From the IMG/VR virus record IMGVR_UViG_3300025309_000015, positions 1 to 59,082 of that record: a stretch of DNA of 59,082 nucleotides. One strand, given 5' to 3'. The notes beneath the pieces are model-generated. The model was not told where the DNA came from. It made no database searches and saw nothing but the letters and a program-made list of their open reading frames with translations. This stretch comes from a virus. The position numbers and the translations under genes are program-made. Each line of letters opens with the position of its first letter. Positions within the stretch are counted from its first letter, which is position 1. Below are positions 46,053 through 55,216 of this stretch, in pieces.

Positions 46053-47648
46053 TTATAAACTAATATTGGCTTTTATTGCATCAGCGATGCCATCAGCCTG
46101 CAATTCTATAATATAGGGAGAGGCATGCACCCCATCTCCAGTAGCCCAATTAGCCGTGCCGTTTACTTTCCATTTTCCTGAATTTATCGAACTTTCTGAA
46201 ACAAGTCTGTTGTCAACAACAAAATCATAATCAGCATAAGTCCCTGCTATTAACTCGTTATTTCTTTGTGCAACAACAGCTGCATAAGCAATAGGTGTTT
46301 GGTTTTCTAACGTTGCAAAGCTATCTGTCGAAGTAGACCCAGGTTCGGTTGTTGATGTAAATACATATTTAACCCCGCAACCTCTTATTTGTGCTATAAA
46401 TTGCTGTTCTCTTGTTTTAACTGTTGCATATGGAGATGCCGTACCTATATCATTATAGTTCAGGTTTAAGTAAACTGCTGTCGGTTTAATTATAGACAGT
46501 AGTTCAAACAAATGCTGCCCTCCATATCTGTTGCTAGTAATACCATTATTAAAATAATGGTCTAAAGCAACTCCACCTCTGGAAAAGTTAGCCCAAGGAT
46601 AGATGCATTTGTCCATACTTTCAGACAATGCTCTTTCAAATGGACCGCAAGCACCGTCATCAGAAACCTTATCACAACCTGAAATTGAATCAATACCACT
46701 GGCGTTACCGATTGTTCTGCTGTCACCTATAGCTACAATTGAAGGCATTTTAATTTTTGGTATACCCATTATTGCCGCTGGTTGTAAAATATAAAACGCA
46801 GTTCCTGCGGTTATAGTAGTCTGATAGCTTTCATCATACCACGAGTTACCGTTATATGCTTCTTCTATTGTGGTGGTTGCACCGTAAGTAGTACCTATTG
46901 GACGTCTACCTGTATAGACATTTGCTCCCCAGCCAAAACAAGCGCGTAGTCCAATTGCTCCACCAACAGGAATATCGCAAGGCATCAAATCAGACTCATA
47001 TATTCCGCCTGAAGGGACTAAAACACTCCAATTTATAGTTCCATCTGGTCTTATCCCATTTCTCACAACTTGAATAGCTTTTTGCCCAGTAAATGCTTGG
47101 TTGTTCCATTCTGGGTCAACCCCAACGTGTCCGCCATATGCATAAGCTTTCCAATCAAATGTGAAAATTGCACCAGATCCAGAGCCAGTTGTAGACGCCT
47201 GAGAAACTCCACTACCGAGAGGAACATTATAAATCCCTCCTGCTATAACTTGTCCTAGTGTTGGAACTCCTGCATTTACTGCTGTTATCATTACTTTAAC
47301 TGGCTCTAGTGCGGTTGTAGTCGTTGTTGCAAAAGTTAAAATTTCACCAGCTGCATACCCAACACCTCCGGAAAAAGTAACATTAGATGCAGAAAAAATA
47401 CTGGGCGTTATAGGTTTACACCCTGGTACTCCATTCAATATTCTCATACCTGAGTATATTAATTTTATCGCTGTTGCCCCACAAGGTATTAGATGTTTAG
47501 AGTGATTATTTAGCTGTGTATTTGCACCAAAAGCACTTCCAAATCCACTTAAACCACATCTTTGACCGACCAATTGGAGTTGAGGAGTATAATCATCCTC
47601 TCTGAGTAAACCGCCTGTTTTTTTATTTAAAATATCAACTTTATTCAT
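46053..47648 (-). CDS. Tail fibre protein with GDSL/SGNH esterase domain
   Basis: This encodes 531 aa. Residues 310-531 are a SGNH hydrolase: VAIGDSRTIG (nucleophile Ser), YLNLNYNDIG (Asn), and GDGVHASPY (Asp and His). The N-terminal 300 residues are glycine- and threonine-rich beta repeats typical of tail fibre or spike. The enzyme probably deacetylates host surface glycans. Deacetylase spikes aid binding to capsular or O-antigen sugars. Confidence 0.8.
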   Translation of the reverse strand: MNKVDILNKKTGGLLREDDYTPQLQLVGQRCGLSGFGSAFGANTQLNNHSKHLIPCGATAIKLIYSGMRILNGVPGCKPITPSIFSASNVTFSGGVGYAAGEILTFATTTTTALEPVKVMITAVNAGVPTLGQVIAGGIYNVPLGSGVSQASTTGSGSGAIFTFDWKAYAYGGHVGVDPEWNNQAFTGQKAIQVVRNGIRPDGTINWSVLVPSGGIYESDLMPCDIPVGGAIGLRACFGWGANVYTGRRPIGTTYGATTTIEEAYNGNSWYDESYQTTITAGTAFYILQPAAIMGIPKIKMPSIVAIGDSRTIGNASGIDSISGCDKVSDDGACGPFERALSESMDKCIYPWANFSRGGVALDHYFNNGITSNRYGGQHLFELLSIIKPTAVYLNLNYNDIGTASPYATVKTREQQFIAQIRGCGVKYVFTSTTEPGSTSTDSFATLENQTPIAYAAVVAQRNNELIAGTYADYDFVVDNRLVSESSINSGKWKVNGTANWATGDGVHASPYIIELQADGIADAIKANISL

Positions 47649-47665
47649 TTTATCAATTCCTTATA

Positions 47666-48049
47666 TTATGAGTATGTTACGGTTGTTGCTCTATCATCCC
47701 ATTTATAGGCATAGGTATTATTACCGCCAGAGTTAGTGATTGTGATATTTCCGCTAACATCTGTTACTATTTTTTGAATCCTCCAAGATACAGCACTTGT
47801 AACCGTTCCTGCTATAGCATAACCAATATAAGTGGCATTAGCAGTAGTAGTTTTGTCAGTAAGCATAATGTCTGTTTTGTCTCTTGCTAAAACCACGAGA
47901 GAGCTTAAAATAGCCCCTATATCTACAACAAGCTTTTTTACATATGAAAACAAGCTGTCTGTCGTGTTCGGTGTTCCGTTGTTGGCGGTGTCTGATGATG
48001 TGCCAAAACTTTTAATAATTACTGGCTGTGCTAAATCGAATTGATCCAT
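47666..48049 (-). CDS. Tail-associated protein (127 aa)
   Basis: This encodes 127 aa, beta-rich with a G/T/N composition (VSGNITITNSGGNNTYAYKW). The order J-like, fibre, this, GDSL fibre suggests a small fibre or chaperone. No family recognised. Confidence 0.55.
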   Translation of the reverse strand: MDQFDLAQPVIIKSFGTSSDTANNGTPNTTDSLFSYVKKLVVDIGAILSSLVVLARDKTDIMLTDKTTTANATYIGYAIAGTVTSAVSWRIQKIVTDVSGNITITNSGGNNTYAYKWDDRATTVTYS

Positions 48050-48104
48050 TTATATTTCTCCTTCTGGTTTTATCGGATATACTACGTTATTTATATCAAT
48101 ACTT

Positions 48105-48599
48105 TTACAAATCTGAATAATCTATAATAATTGCTTCAATTTCTTCCTGCGATGTAGCGAAATCGATAGCATTTTTTATAATTCTTACTTTGGCATCAAA
48201 AGCCATATATTTTTGCAAAACTTCGCCATAAAGTGATTTAAAAGTCGCATTATCTAAATTTTGGATAGGCAAACCGTCATAAGTATAAAAATTACCAGAA
48301 TAATCAGGAAAATCAGCGGCGATTAATCCTGTCATGGCAGTTGCTAAACTACCTGCAATCGTATTAAGCCCCAATTTCCCGATAGAAGTTATAAAGTATT
48401 TCTTTTCGTTGATAGCAGTGTCATTTTCAGCAAGTTTTTTGAATTTTAAAATATCAACATCCATATATTTTTCAATAACGGGAAGTTGTACCCAATCAGA
48501 ATTAAGCTTTTTAAGATATTTATTAGCTTGTAATTCTGTCAAAACTTCAATGTTTAATTCTTCATTGGTTTTTTTATTTAAAAATCTTAATTTCATCAT
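48105..48599 (-). CDS. Tail-module hypothetical protein (164 aa)
   Basis: This encodes about 164 aa. A helical N-terminus (LRFLNKKTNEELNIEVLTEL), a central stretch (LNTIAGSLATAMTGLIAADF) and an acidic C-terminus (ATSQEEIEAIIIDYSDL) that recalls tail fibre assembly or DUF4376-like tail proteins. Position only; no firm family. Confidence 0.5.
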   Translation of the reverse strand: MMKLRFLNKKTNEELNIEVLTELQANKYLKKLNSDWVQLPVIEKYMDVDILKFKKLAENDTAINEKKYFITSIGKLGLNTIAGSLATAMTGLIAADFPDYSGNFYTYDGLPIQNLDNATFKSLYGEVLQKYMAFDAKVRIIKNAIDFATSQEEIEAIIIDYSDL

Positions 48600-48630
48600 T
48601 GTTTAAAAACCCTTATATTAGGTTGTTTTA

Positions 48631-48639
48631 TGGTATAAT
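48631..48639 (+). promoter_or_regulatory. Extended -10 promoter of moron 48668
   Basis: TGGTATAAT, an extended -10 box, lies 28 bases before the plus-strand ATG; AGGAGA lies between. No clear -35 box. It drives one small gene against the direction of the late operon. Confidence 0.6.
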
Positions 48640-48667
48640 TAAATAAATTTAATTAGGAGATATTTTT

Positions 48668-48898
48668 ATGAACAAATTCTTAGAAAATATTAGCAAAATT
48701 GAATCCATTACAAATGGAAATATAATGTATCAACCTACGATGATTTTAGAAAATGGACAAGAAGCAACTTTAGGCAAACCTTGTAGCAATAAAATAGACG
48801 CTCAACAAACTTTAGATAAAGTAAAAGAGCAAGCAGAAAAACAGAATCCTGACCGATTTCCTAATCTTGCTTTCTATATTGCAGAAAATAAGCAATAA
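48668..48898 (+). CDS. Moron protein (76 aa)
   Basis: This encodes 76 aa (MNKFLENISKIESITNGNIM, KIDAQQTLDKVKEQAEKQNP). AGGAG lies 10 bases upstream of the ATG, and an extended -10 promoter precedes it. It interrupts the minus-strand tail operon, typical of morons expressed in lysogeny. Function unknown. Confidence 0.65.
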   Translation: MNKFLENISKIESITNGNIMYQPTMILENGQEATLGKPCSNKIDAQQTLDKVKEQAEKQNPDRFPNLAFYIAENKQ

Positions 48899-48916
48899 AA
48901 TAGACACCACGGTTTT

Positions 48917-49915
48917 TTACCTTGTAAAATAAGTATTTGCAACGGTAGGCAAAACAACTGAAGGGTAAGGAAATAATTTAAATGTGCCACTTCCTGCATC
49001 TGTTATAGCAATTAAACCTGTCGCTCCACCTGCTATAGCATGTTCGACTGTATCATACAGAGTGCATTTGTTAGCGTCAGCACCTTCTCTAAGTCCATAA
49101 GTTGTATTTTCCGCTAATCCTGTCGGTGCTGTTTTTCCTGCCTCAACACCTATTCTTACCGCTGTTCCTGTTGTTTGTCCGTGTGTGCATTTAATTACAG
49201 AAAGGTCTAAACTAAAAACACCATAATCTCCAATCAAAGGCCTAAAAGAACCCAAACTATCCATAGAATAATATCTAGCGCCATCAGCAGGAACTCTATT
49301 TATTGCGTTTAATGAAACGGTTTGACCTGCTGAAAAGCCATTATATTGATACACCGTATCATCAACCCAATCACCGCCTACTTTAATTTGTGCTTTATAA
49401 TATAATGGCATATAGGTAGGGTAAGTTGTCGAAGATCTAACTGTATGTTTTGTTACTATCTTAGGTGATGGAAAATCTAATTGTAAATAATAGTCAAGAC
49501 CTCCAACATCTCCTGAATCCCAATAATCAGCAGGGTTGTCATCCATACCAAGATATGCTGTTGCATTTCCATGATTAGAACTAGCTGTATAACCACCATC
49601 AGAGTTAGCTGCCATAGTTTTTAAACGTATTGCAGAATCATAGAAACCCCCGTCTTTAGCCCCTAAAAATCCTGCTTCTTTCCACGCTGTATATAAAGCA
49701 GAATCGCTTAAATCTAATGTTGCGCCATTGAGAAGTTGTACTCCTGTTGATCGGCTTAAAGACCCATTGTCATAAAAAGGGATACCTATTGGCATAACAA
49801 TAGAATTATCAACAGCATATTTTAAATACATTAAATTTTCGTTTAAAATATCGGGATTGCAATTTGCTACATCTTTTAAAGTTGCATTATCCGTGAAAGT
49901 ATAAGGGTTTGTCAT
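48917..49915 (-). CDS. Tail fibre protein
   Basis: This encodes 332 aa. It starts TNPYTFTDNATLKDVANCNP, DILNENLMYLKYA, a module repeated in the small gene upstream (49919-50044). The rest is G/T/Y-rich with a carbohydrate-binding (discoidin-like) part (DYYLQLDFPSPKIVTKHTVR). It would attach to the J-like tip. Function inferred from position and composition. Confidence 0.65.
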   Translation of the reverse strand: MTNPYTFTDNATLKDVANCNPDILNENLMYLKYAVDNSIVMPIGIPFYDNGSLSRSTGVQLLNGATLDLSDSALYTAWKEAGFLGAKDGGFYDSAIRLKTMAANSDGGYTASSNHGNATAYLGMDDNPADYWDSGDVGGLDYYLQLDFPSPKIVTKHTVRSSTTYPTYMPLYYKAQIKVGGDWVDDTVYQYNGFSAGQTVSLNAINRVPADGARYYSMDSLGSFRPLIGDYGVFSLDLSVIKCTHGQTTGTAVRIGVEAGKTAPTGLAENTTYGLREGADANKCTLYDTVEHAIAGGATGLIAITDAGSGTFKLFPYPSVVLPTVANTYFTR

Positions 49916-49918
49916 TTT

Positions 49919-50044
49919 TTAAGCTCCAAATTTGTCAATAATTTCTTGTTTAAGCCACATCAAACATTCATTTAAAATATCTGGGTCAGCTTCTGCTATC
50001 CCTGCTTCTGTAGGGTTATCAGTCCAAGTGTAAGGATTGGCCAT
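49919..50044 (-). CDS. Small paralogue of the tail fibre N-terminus (41 aa)
   Basis: This encodes 41 aa (MANPYTWTDNPTEAGIAEAD, PDILNECLMWLKQEI), clearly related to the first 35 residues of the following fibre gene. GAAAGGATA precedes the ATG. It could be a truncated duplicate or a capping or assembly unit of the fibre. Confidence 0.65.
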   Translation of the reverse strand: MANPYTWTDNPTEAGIAEADPDILNECLMWLKQEIIDKFGA

Positions 50045-50071
50045 AATTTAATATCCTTTCTGTGTTATAAA

Positions 50072-52894
50072 TTAGTACCCTGCAACTTGTATATTCACAA
50101 AGCCTGTTGTTAAACTTCCAGAATTGTTGTAAAGCTTAATTGTGCAACTTGTTGAACTACTTGCAGTAACTACGGCATAGGAAGAATTGCTTTTTGAGGT
50201 TGCTAAAATTTGTGGTTCTGTAATTATAAAATTCTCGGCAATTTTGCTTTCCAAATCTGTTGAAAAAGTTATAGTGATTCCATCATTTGCAACTGTTATT
50301 TCACGATTTGTGTAACGTTCCGACCTATCTGGCACATCCACATTCATTACAAAATTGCTGACCATTACAGGAGTTCCGTTGGGGCTACTTATTGTGATTC
50401 TTGCCTGATAATATCTAAATTGATAAGAACCTGTATTAATAAGCGCATAATCGCTCCAAGTGATATTGTCCTCACTGTATCGCCACTCAGTAACAGCAGA
50501 GCTTAAAGAATCGACTTTATAAACATTGTAATTACTACTTATAATAGAATTAAGATTAGCTCCGATGTCATAAACCTGTGATTCATACACTCCAGAAGTT
50601 GCAACAGCAGGATTCCACTTATTGTTAAAATCCGCATAATATCTACTGCCTGAATTAGTCCATTTAACAGGAGTTAAATCCTGCCATAAACCTACTGGAT
50701 TTAATTTTAAACGATTTTTGTAAATGTAAGTATTTGTATGCGTTCCTATTGGATTTTCAAATATACTTTGCTCAACAACTATATTAAGGTTAGGTATTGC
50801 ATCAATTTGAATAACATCAAAAATAGCGTTTGCGGAATACTCTAATCCGGTCCATGCTTTAATCCAATACTTTAAAGTACCTTTTTTATTGAGATTAAGT
50901 GTATAAGTATTCCCTTTGATTTCTGAAGCAACGAGTGTTGAATTAATCCAACTTTCTCCCTCTCTTATTTCGTAACTAATATTAGTGCCCGTTATTTCCT
51001 GCCACGTGAATTGTAAAAGCCTTAAATTTTGTACTATATTGAAATTTGTAATATCGGCAGGAATAGCATAAGGATCATTAAGAGTAGTTATAATAACTAA
51101 AGGCTCTCCGCTTGCCATTTCATCATTATATAAATTAACATCGTAAGGTGTGCCATGCACATCAAAAACACCGCTTCTGTCATCTACAAGCTTTGTAATC
51201 TTTAAATTATAAGTTTGTCCCATTAATAAAGACGGTACAGTTATGATATCACCAATTTCACGCTCTGATATTCTATAATCAGTTGAAAATTTATAAATAA
51301 AAGGACATAGAATTTTTCTATTTAAATAATACCAAGCAAGCAAAGAGGCTTGTTGATGATTAGTTATGCTATAAACATCTACTTGATGAGCTATAGCAGG
51401 TTCATTTATGTATGTAAAAAGCTCAGCCTGTGCTACGACTTTAGCCCATTCATAAAGAGGGCTTATGTACTCAATTCTTAAAATATCATAATGATCTTCT
51501 AGGGGAATCGGGGTGTAGACTTCTGATCCTTGAATAATATCATTTTCAGTAAGAACTTGAACGACATCTCCGGGCATATCAATTTTAAACTGTATTTTTT
51601 CACCTTTGGTAACTAAAGCCCCTCTACAATTCTTTTTAAATTCTTCAATAGCGTCTCTTACGGAATAAACTGAATCGAATACCATATTGAAGGTAAATCT
51701 AGGGGTAGCTGTTCCTCCAGTTAAGAATGTTTTTGATAAAACTGTTACTATCCCAGTTCCATCGTTCAAATCAGCATTATTGACCTTTACAAGTGCCGAA
51801 GCGGTGACTGAATTATTAATTAAAGAAATAATATCACTTGCTGTTGAAGTAACTACAGAACTTGAATTTGTTGCAAGCTGTATATTAATGTCTTTTCCTG
51901 TCACTGTAATAACTAAAGGTTTGCTTGCTCCTGCATTAGTATAAGCAATTGACACAGTCGAATCATTAGCCTTGCGAGCTTTGAATATTAAATCATTGTT
52001 ATTTCCTGTTAGAGCGGTAGTTAATTCATAGTAGGTGAGTGTTTGATTGCAATAAGTAGCGGCATCAATGAAGCTTTGAATATCTAAATGTTTGGCTATT
52101 GTTGCATTATCAATTAAACCTGTGTTTAATAAAGCCATTCCTGCGCCGTTATAAGATATAAGCATGTCCAGCAAACACCATGCAGGATTATTACTGTAAA
52201 CAGTAGTGTAAGCGGTCGGAGTTGTATAAACTCTTACTAATCTGCCTTTAACGACAGCAGTAAGATTGTAATTTTCGTTTATTTTGTCGGATTTCGGGCA
52301 AGAAATAGCCAAATAAGCAAGATTTTTAAGCCCCCCTACAAGCTCCGCTCTTGCGGCATTATTAGCACCCGAAACAAGTGTTGAAATTTGTTGTGTCGGC
52401 GTGCCGTAGAATTTTTCTATCGTGCAGCCAGAAATTTCTGTATAAGGAATATCGTTTAATCTTATATCTGTAAAATCTTCAATTTCTCCGTCACCAAAAG
52501 CGATAATCCTTTTTATTGTTGATTCGCCAGATTCATTTTGCCAGATTCTATTGCCCGCAAGTTTAACCTCGCCATAAGGCATTGCAATAGGCAATTTATT
52601 GTTTGTTTGTGTTTGCAAAACAGGGTTTGAGTAAGAGGGGCTTGACTCCATGCCCATACTCATATTTTTACCAATAGAACCAGATTTTGTTAAAGCAATA
52701 CCACCATAAATCAAAGCACCTACAGTTATAGTTGCAGTAGCATAGCCAAGTAGAGCAGCAGCCGTTAAACCAATAGCCCCAGCCGTAGCGGTAAAGACAG
52801 CTGCAACTATAGCAGTAAAAACAAAACCGCCCTTTTTGCGGCGGCATATTCTTTTAAAAGCAACGTCTAATTTATAGTAAATTCTATAAAGCAT
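50072..52894 (-). CDS. Tail tip protein J-like
   Basis: This encodes 940 aa. The N-terminus has hydrophobic stretches (FVFTAIVAAVFTATAGAIGL), as in lambda J and I-J fusion proteins. MPYGEVKLAGNRIW, IAFGDGEIEDFTDIRLND and LLDMLISYNGAGMALL match the J core. Later parts hold fibronectin III-like repeats (DITNFNIVQNLRLLQFTWQE). J-type proteins form the tail tip and contact the host receptor. It overlaps the K-like gene by 11 bases. Confidence 0.8.
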   Translation of the reverse strand: MLYRIYYKLDVAFKRICRRKKGGFVFTAIVAAVFTATAGAIGLTAAALLGYATATITVGALIYGGIALTKSGSIGKNMSMGMESSPSYSNPVLQTQTNNKLPIAMPYGEVKLAGNRIWQNESGESTIKRIIAFGDGEIEDFTDIRLNDIPYTEISGCTIEKFYGTPTQQISTLVSGANNAARAELVGGLKNLAYLAISCPKSDKINENYNLTAVVKGRLVRVYTTPTAYTTVYSNNPAWCLLDMLISYNGAGMALLNTGLIDNATIAKHLDIQSFIDAATYCNQTLTYYELTTALTGNNNDLIFKARKANDSTVSIAYTNAGASKPLVITVTGKDINIQLATNSSSVVTSTASDIISLINNSVTASALVKVNNADLNDGTGIVTVLSKTFLTGGTATPRFTFNMVFDSVYSVRDAIEEFKKNCRGALVTKGEKIQFKIDMPGDVVQVLTENDIIQGSEVYTPIPLEDHYDILRIEYISPLYEWAKVVAQAELFTYINEPAIAHQVDVYSITNHQQASLLAWYYLNRKILCPFIYKFSTDYRISEREIGDIITVPSLLMGQTYNLKITKLVDDRSGVFDVHGTPYDVNLYNDEMASGEPLVIITTLNDPYAIPADITNFNIVQNLRLLQFTWQEITGTNISYEIREGESWINSTLVASEIKGNTYTLNLNKKGTLKYWIKAWTGLEYSANAIFDVIQIDAIPNLNIVVEQSIFENPIGTHTNTYIYKNRLKLNPVGLWQDLTPVKWTNSGSRYYADFNNKWNPAVATSGVYESQVYDIGANLNSIISSNYNVYKVDSLSSAVTEWRYSEDNITWSDYALINTGSYQFRYYQARITISSPNGTPVMVSNFVMNVDVPDRSERYTNREITVANDGITITFSTDLESKIAENFIITEPQILATSKSNSSYAVVTASSSTSCTIKLYNNSGSLTTGFVNIQVAGY

Positions 52895-53273
52895 TAATTC
52901 TATACCATTTCACTAAATGTTTATCAAAATAATCAACTTTGCTTATTCTCAAAGTATGTTCACGGAAAACGTGTATTATTCTTTGTTCTCCGATATATAA
53001 AGCAACATGAAGTTCTTTCCTAAATTTCGTTACGAGCATATCGCCCGCCTGGATTTCTTCTTTTGTAATTTCTGTACAATGTTTTTGGATTAAATCAATT
53101 CCGTAATCCCAGTTATCCGCAGGGTCGGCAGTTGGAAGAGGAAATAGTGGAATGTTCTGGAAAACTTTGTAAATTGGATAAAAACAACCTTGATAAAGGT
53201 TTTCTGTATTTTCCCAAAACATTTGGTAAGGACGACCAATTTCTTTTTTTAATTCATTAATTTTGTTTATCAT
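52884..53273 (-). CDS. NlpC/P60-type tail peptidase (K-like)
   Basis: This encodes 129 aa. The catalytic Cys is in NLYQGCFYPIYKVF and the His in ELHVALYIGEQRIIHV, in the order of the NlpC/P60 peptidase of lambda gpK. It would cut host peptidoglycan during DNA injection. The second Jab-type domain of lambda K is absent. It lies between the L-like and J-like genes as in lambda. Confidence 0.8.
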   Translation of the reverse strand: MINKINELKKEIGRPYQMFWENTENLYQGCFYPIYKVFQNIPLFPLPTADPADNWDYGIDLIQKHCTEITKEEIQAGDMLVTKFRKELHVALYIGEQRIIHVFREHTLRISKVDYFDKHLVKWYRINAL

Positions 53274-53287
53274 TTTGCCTCTATTCG

Positions 53288-53296
53288 TGTTATAAT
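53288..53296 (+). promoter_or_regulatory. Extended -10 promoter of moron 53318
   Basis: TGTTATAAT lies 22 bases before the plus-strand ATG, with ACGGAGGT between, a strong ribosome site. No clear -35. Confidence 0.65.
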
Positions 53297-53317
53297 TTAC
53301 TTACGGAGGTTTAAATT

Positions 53318-53536
53318 ATGAATATAATTTATAATATTGTTTTTTTAGGACATACAGATGTTGAACACTCTTGTACGCTTTTTTCTACATTTGATAAAAA
53401 AATTGCTATTGAAAAATTGAAAGAATTTCAAAATAAATATACTAATAAAGGCGACGGAATTAGACTTTTTGCAAGCAAATTAAACGCTGAAAAAAGAACG
53501 AAATTTTTGAAACTATATTTAAAAATTAAGCCTTAA
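53318..53536 (+). CDS. Moron protein (72 aa)
   Basis: This encodes 72 aa (IVFLGHTDVEHSCTLFSTFD, KIAIEKLKEFQNKY), a small alpha/beta protein with no known family. CGGAGG lies about 9 bases upstream. Its end overlaps the end of the fused tail gene by 11 bases. Likely lysogenic moron. Confidence 0.65.
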   Translation: MNIIYNIVFLGHTDVEHSCTLFSTFDKKIAIEKLKEFQNKYTNKGDGIRLFASKLNAEKRTKFLKLYLKIKP

Positions 53537-54863
53537 TAACTTGCTCTGACGGTAAATTGGGATATCCGGAGTACTGTTCTAAATTCCCATATCTCTTGCA
53601 TGTTTGCAGAGTGCGATCGCATGAAAGCTGTGAGCCGGAATAATTACAGCGTGAATCCTTGAATTTTCTTAAATTACAATTAACTCCATAGCTCATAAAC
53701 GGCATAGACTTGTCAAATCCACCTAAATGACAAACTACATCAAGACTTGCAGTAGTATCATTCAAGACAAGGTTATTAGCCTGACCTATAAATAGAATTT
53801 GTTCTGTGTTCGGGATAAGCGCAAAAGTTTCAGTATTTAAAAACACCTGTGTTAATTTACAATCACAACCTGTAATATTATCGCCATGAGTCCCTATTAT
53901 TCCAGAAATTGCTTGACCCACATTAGATATAGATGCTTTCATCCTCGCAACTTCTGTGTTGTCTTCCCTTGCAGGAACTTGAACATCTAAAGGTGCACCT
54001 AAATAAATTTGACCATCAAAAGTAAGGCTTGCCATTGTTTCGTTATCAAGAATCCTAACTGCGCCTGTAGGTACGTTAATTTCAAGAAGTTTTCTTGGGA
54101 TTATTTCATCTCTTTCAAGAATTTCATCGGGCAATAAAGCAGGCTGCCAGACTTCTTTTATAGGTATACTTCTTTTTGCCCACCCTAAGAATGAATCAGC
54201 GGTTAATTTATCCGTATCGAATCTTACCCAGTAAGTAACACCATCACCGCCTTTTGAAGTTTCCCAAGTCCATTGAAAAGCTTTAAATTTCCCTCTTTTA
54301 GAGATAAAGAAATCTTCTATTTGTCTGCCTACAATCGGATCTTTCTCAAAAGTTAATTCCCATGATTTTTTTGGAGAAGTCCATAAAGCGCGCCTATTAT
54401 TTTGTGCTGTTAAAACTTTGTCCATTAAAGTATTAAAATCTAAAGAGAATTTATATTGAGTGTCGTAATAAAAATCAAAGTCTGTGACAGGTGTTATGGC
54501 ATTGGTATCAATAGTGATAAATTTAAGTTCTGTTTCTGTAAATCCCATGTGGTGAAGGTTTTCTTTCAGGGTGTCATTATCAAGATAGCAAGTATAAGTT
54601 ACATCGGTAGCGTTTCCGCTTTCTTCTTTCTTCCAAGTCCAAGTGAAAGGCAAAGCACCGCCTTTAATTGATATAAAAAACGCTTCAACGCTCGCTCTTA
54701 AAGTAGGGTCTTTGTCGAATTTAAGCGTAAAAGTTCTTTTTGGATAGATAAATTTAGGGTATCTTTGCTCTCTGCCCTGCTGTTTATCATTTACCTGTGT
54801 ATCAAACTCGATTTCAGAGGTATAAGCTTCTTTATATGTGATTGTAAATGAAGGTGTTGGCAT
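53526..54863 (-). CDS. Fused tail protein: two DUF2460-like domains plus L-like Fe-S domain
   Basis: This encodes 445 aa. Residues 1-130 and 130-260 are related halves (PKRTFTLKFDKDPTLRASVE and PKKSWELTFEKDPIVGRQIE, each followed by AFFISIKGGALPFTWTW or DFFISKRGKFKAFQWTW), like DUF2460. Residues 260-445 resemble lambda gpL/DUF2163, ending with four spaced cysteines (GVNC, SRCNY, LSCD, QTCKRYGN) like the gpL iron-sulfur ligands. It would join tube to tip. Confidence 0.7.
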   Translation of the reverse strand: MPTPSFTITYKEAYTSEIEFDTQVNDKQQGREQRYPKFIYPKRTFTLKFDKDPTLRASVEAFFISIKGGALPFTWTWKKEESGNATDVTYTCYLDNDTLKENLHHMGFTETELKFITIDTNAITPVTDFDFYYDTQYKFSLDFNTLMDKVLTAQNNRRALWTSPKKSWELTFEKDPIVGRQIEDFFISKRGKFKAFQWTWETSKGGDGVTYWVRFDTDKLTADSFLGWAKRSIPIKEVWQPALLPDEILERDEIIPRKLLEINVPTGAVRILDNETMASLTFDGQIYLGAPLDVQVPAREDNTEVARMKASISNVGQAISGIIGTHGDNITGCDCKLTQVFLNTETFALIPNTEQILFIGQANNLVLNDTTASLDVVCHLGGFDKSMPFMSYGVNCNLRKFKDSRCNYSGSQLSCDRTLQTCKRYGNLEQYSGYPNLPSEQVIKA

Positions 54864-54866
54864 GTA

Positions 54867-54875
54867 TGTTATAAT
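54867..54875 (+). promoter_or_regulatory. Extended -10 promoter of moron 54911
   Basis: TGTTATAAT, identical to the box at 53288, lies 35 bases before the ATG; AAGGGGG is 8 bases before the ATG. Confidence 0.65.
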
Positions 54876-54910
54876 CCTATTTGTTACTTATAAATAAGGG
54901 GGTTTAAAAA

Positions 54911-55216
54911 ATGCAAAATTCAAAAACATCTGCCAAATTATTGATGTTAAAATCAGTTTTGGCAGAAAAACAAAAAATTACTTTAATCACCAATTTTGGA
55001 ATTATATCTGGTGATTCTTGCAAAGAAGAAGCGATAAAACTTTCAGAAAAATGCAATCAATTAAAACAATCATCAGAAGATTTCAAAAATGACGTTTTTA
55101 ATGAGGACGCTGATTTTATTTATTTAAAAAATGTTGAATTAATCACAAATAATGTTAGTTATAAATATGAATCTTTGATTGTATTTATTGATGAAATAAA
55201 GGCAATCAATTATTAA
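54911..55216 (+). CDS. Moron with possible LSm-like fold (101 aa)
   Basis: This encodes 101 aa. KITLITNFGIISGDSCKEEA, DADFIYLKNVELITNN and SLIVFIDEIKAINY recall the five-strand LSm pattern (strand with a central glycine turn, then i-x-L-x-N, ending in v-x-I-x-x-I). A small RNA-binding protein is possible. It has its own promoter and strong ribosome site against the late operon. The fold call is by eye. Confidence 0.5.
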   Translation: MQNSKTSAKLLMLKSVLAEKQKITLITNFGIISGDSCKEEAIKLSEKCNQLKQSSEDFKNDVFNEDADFIYLKNVELITNNVSYKYESLIVFIDEIKAINY

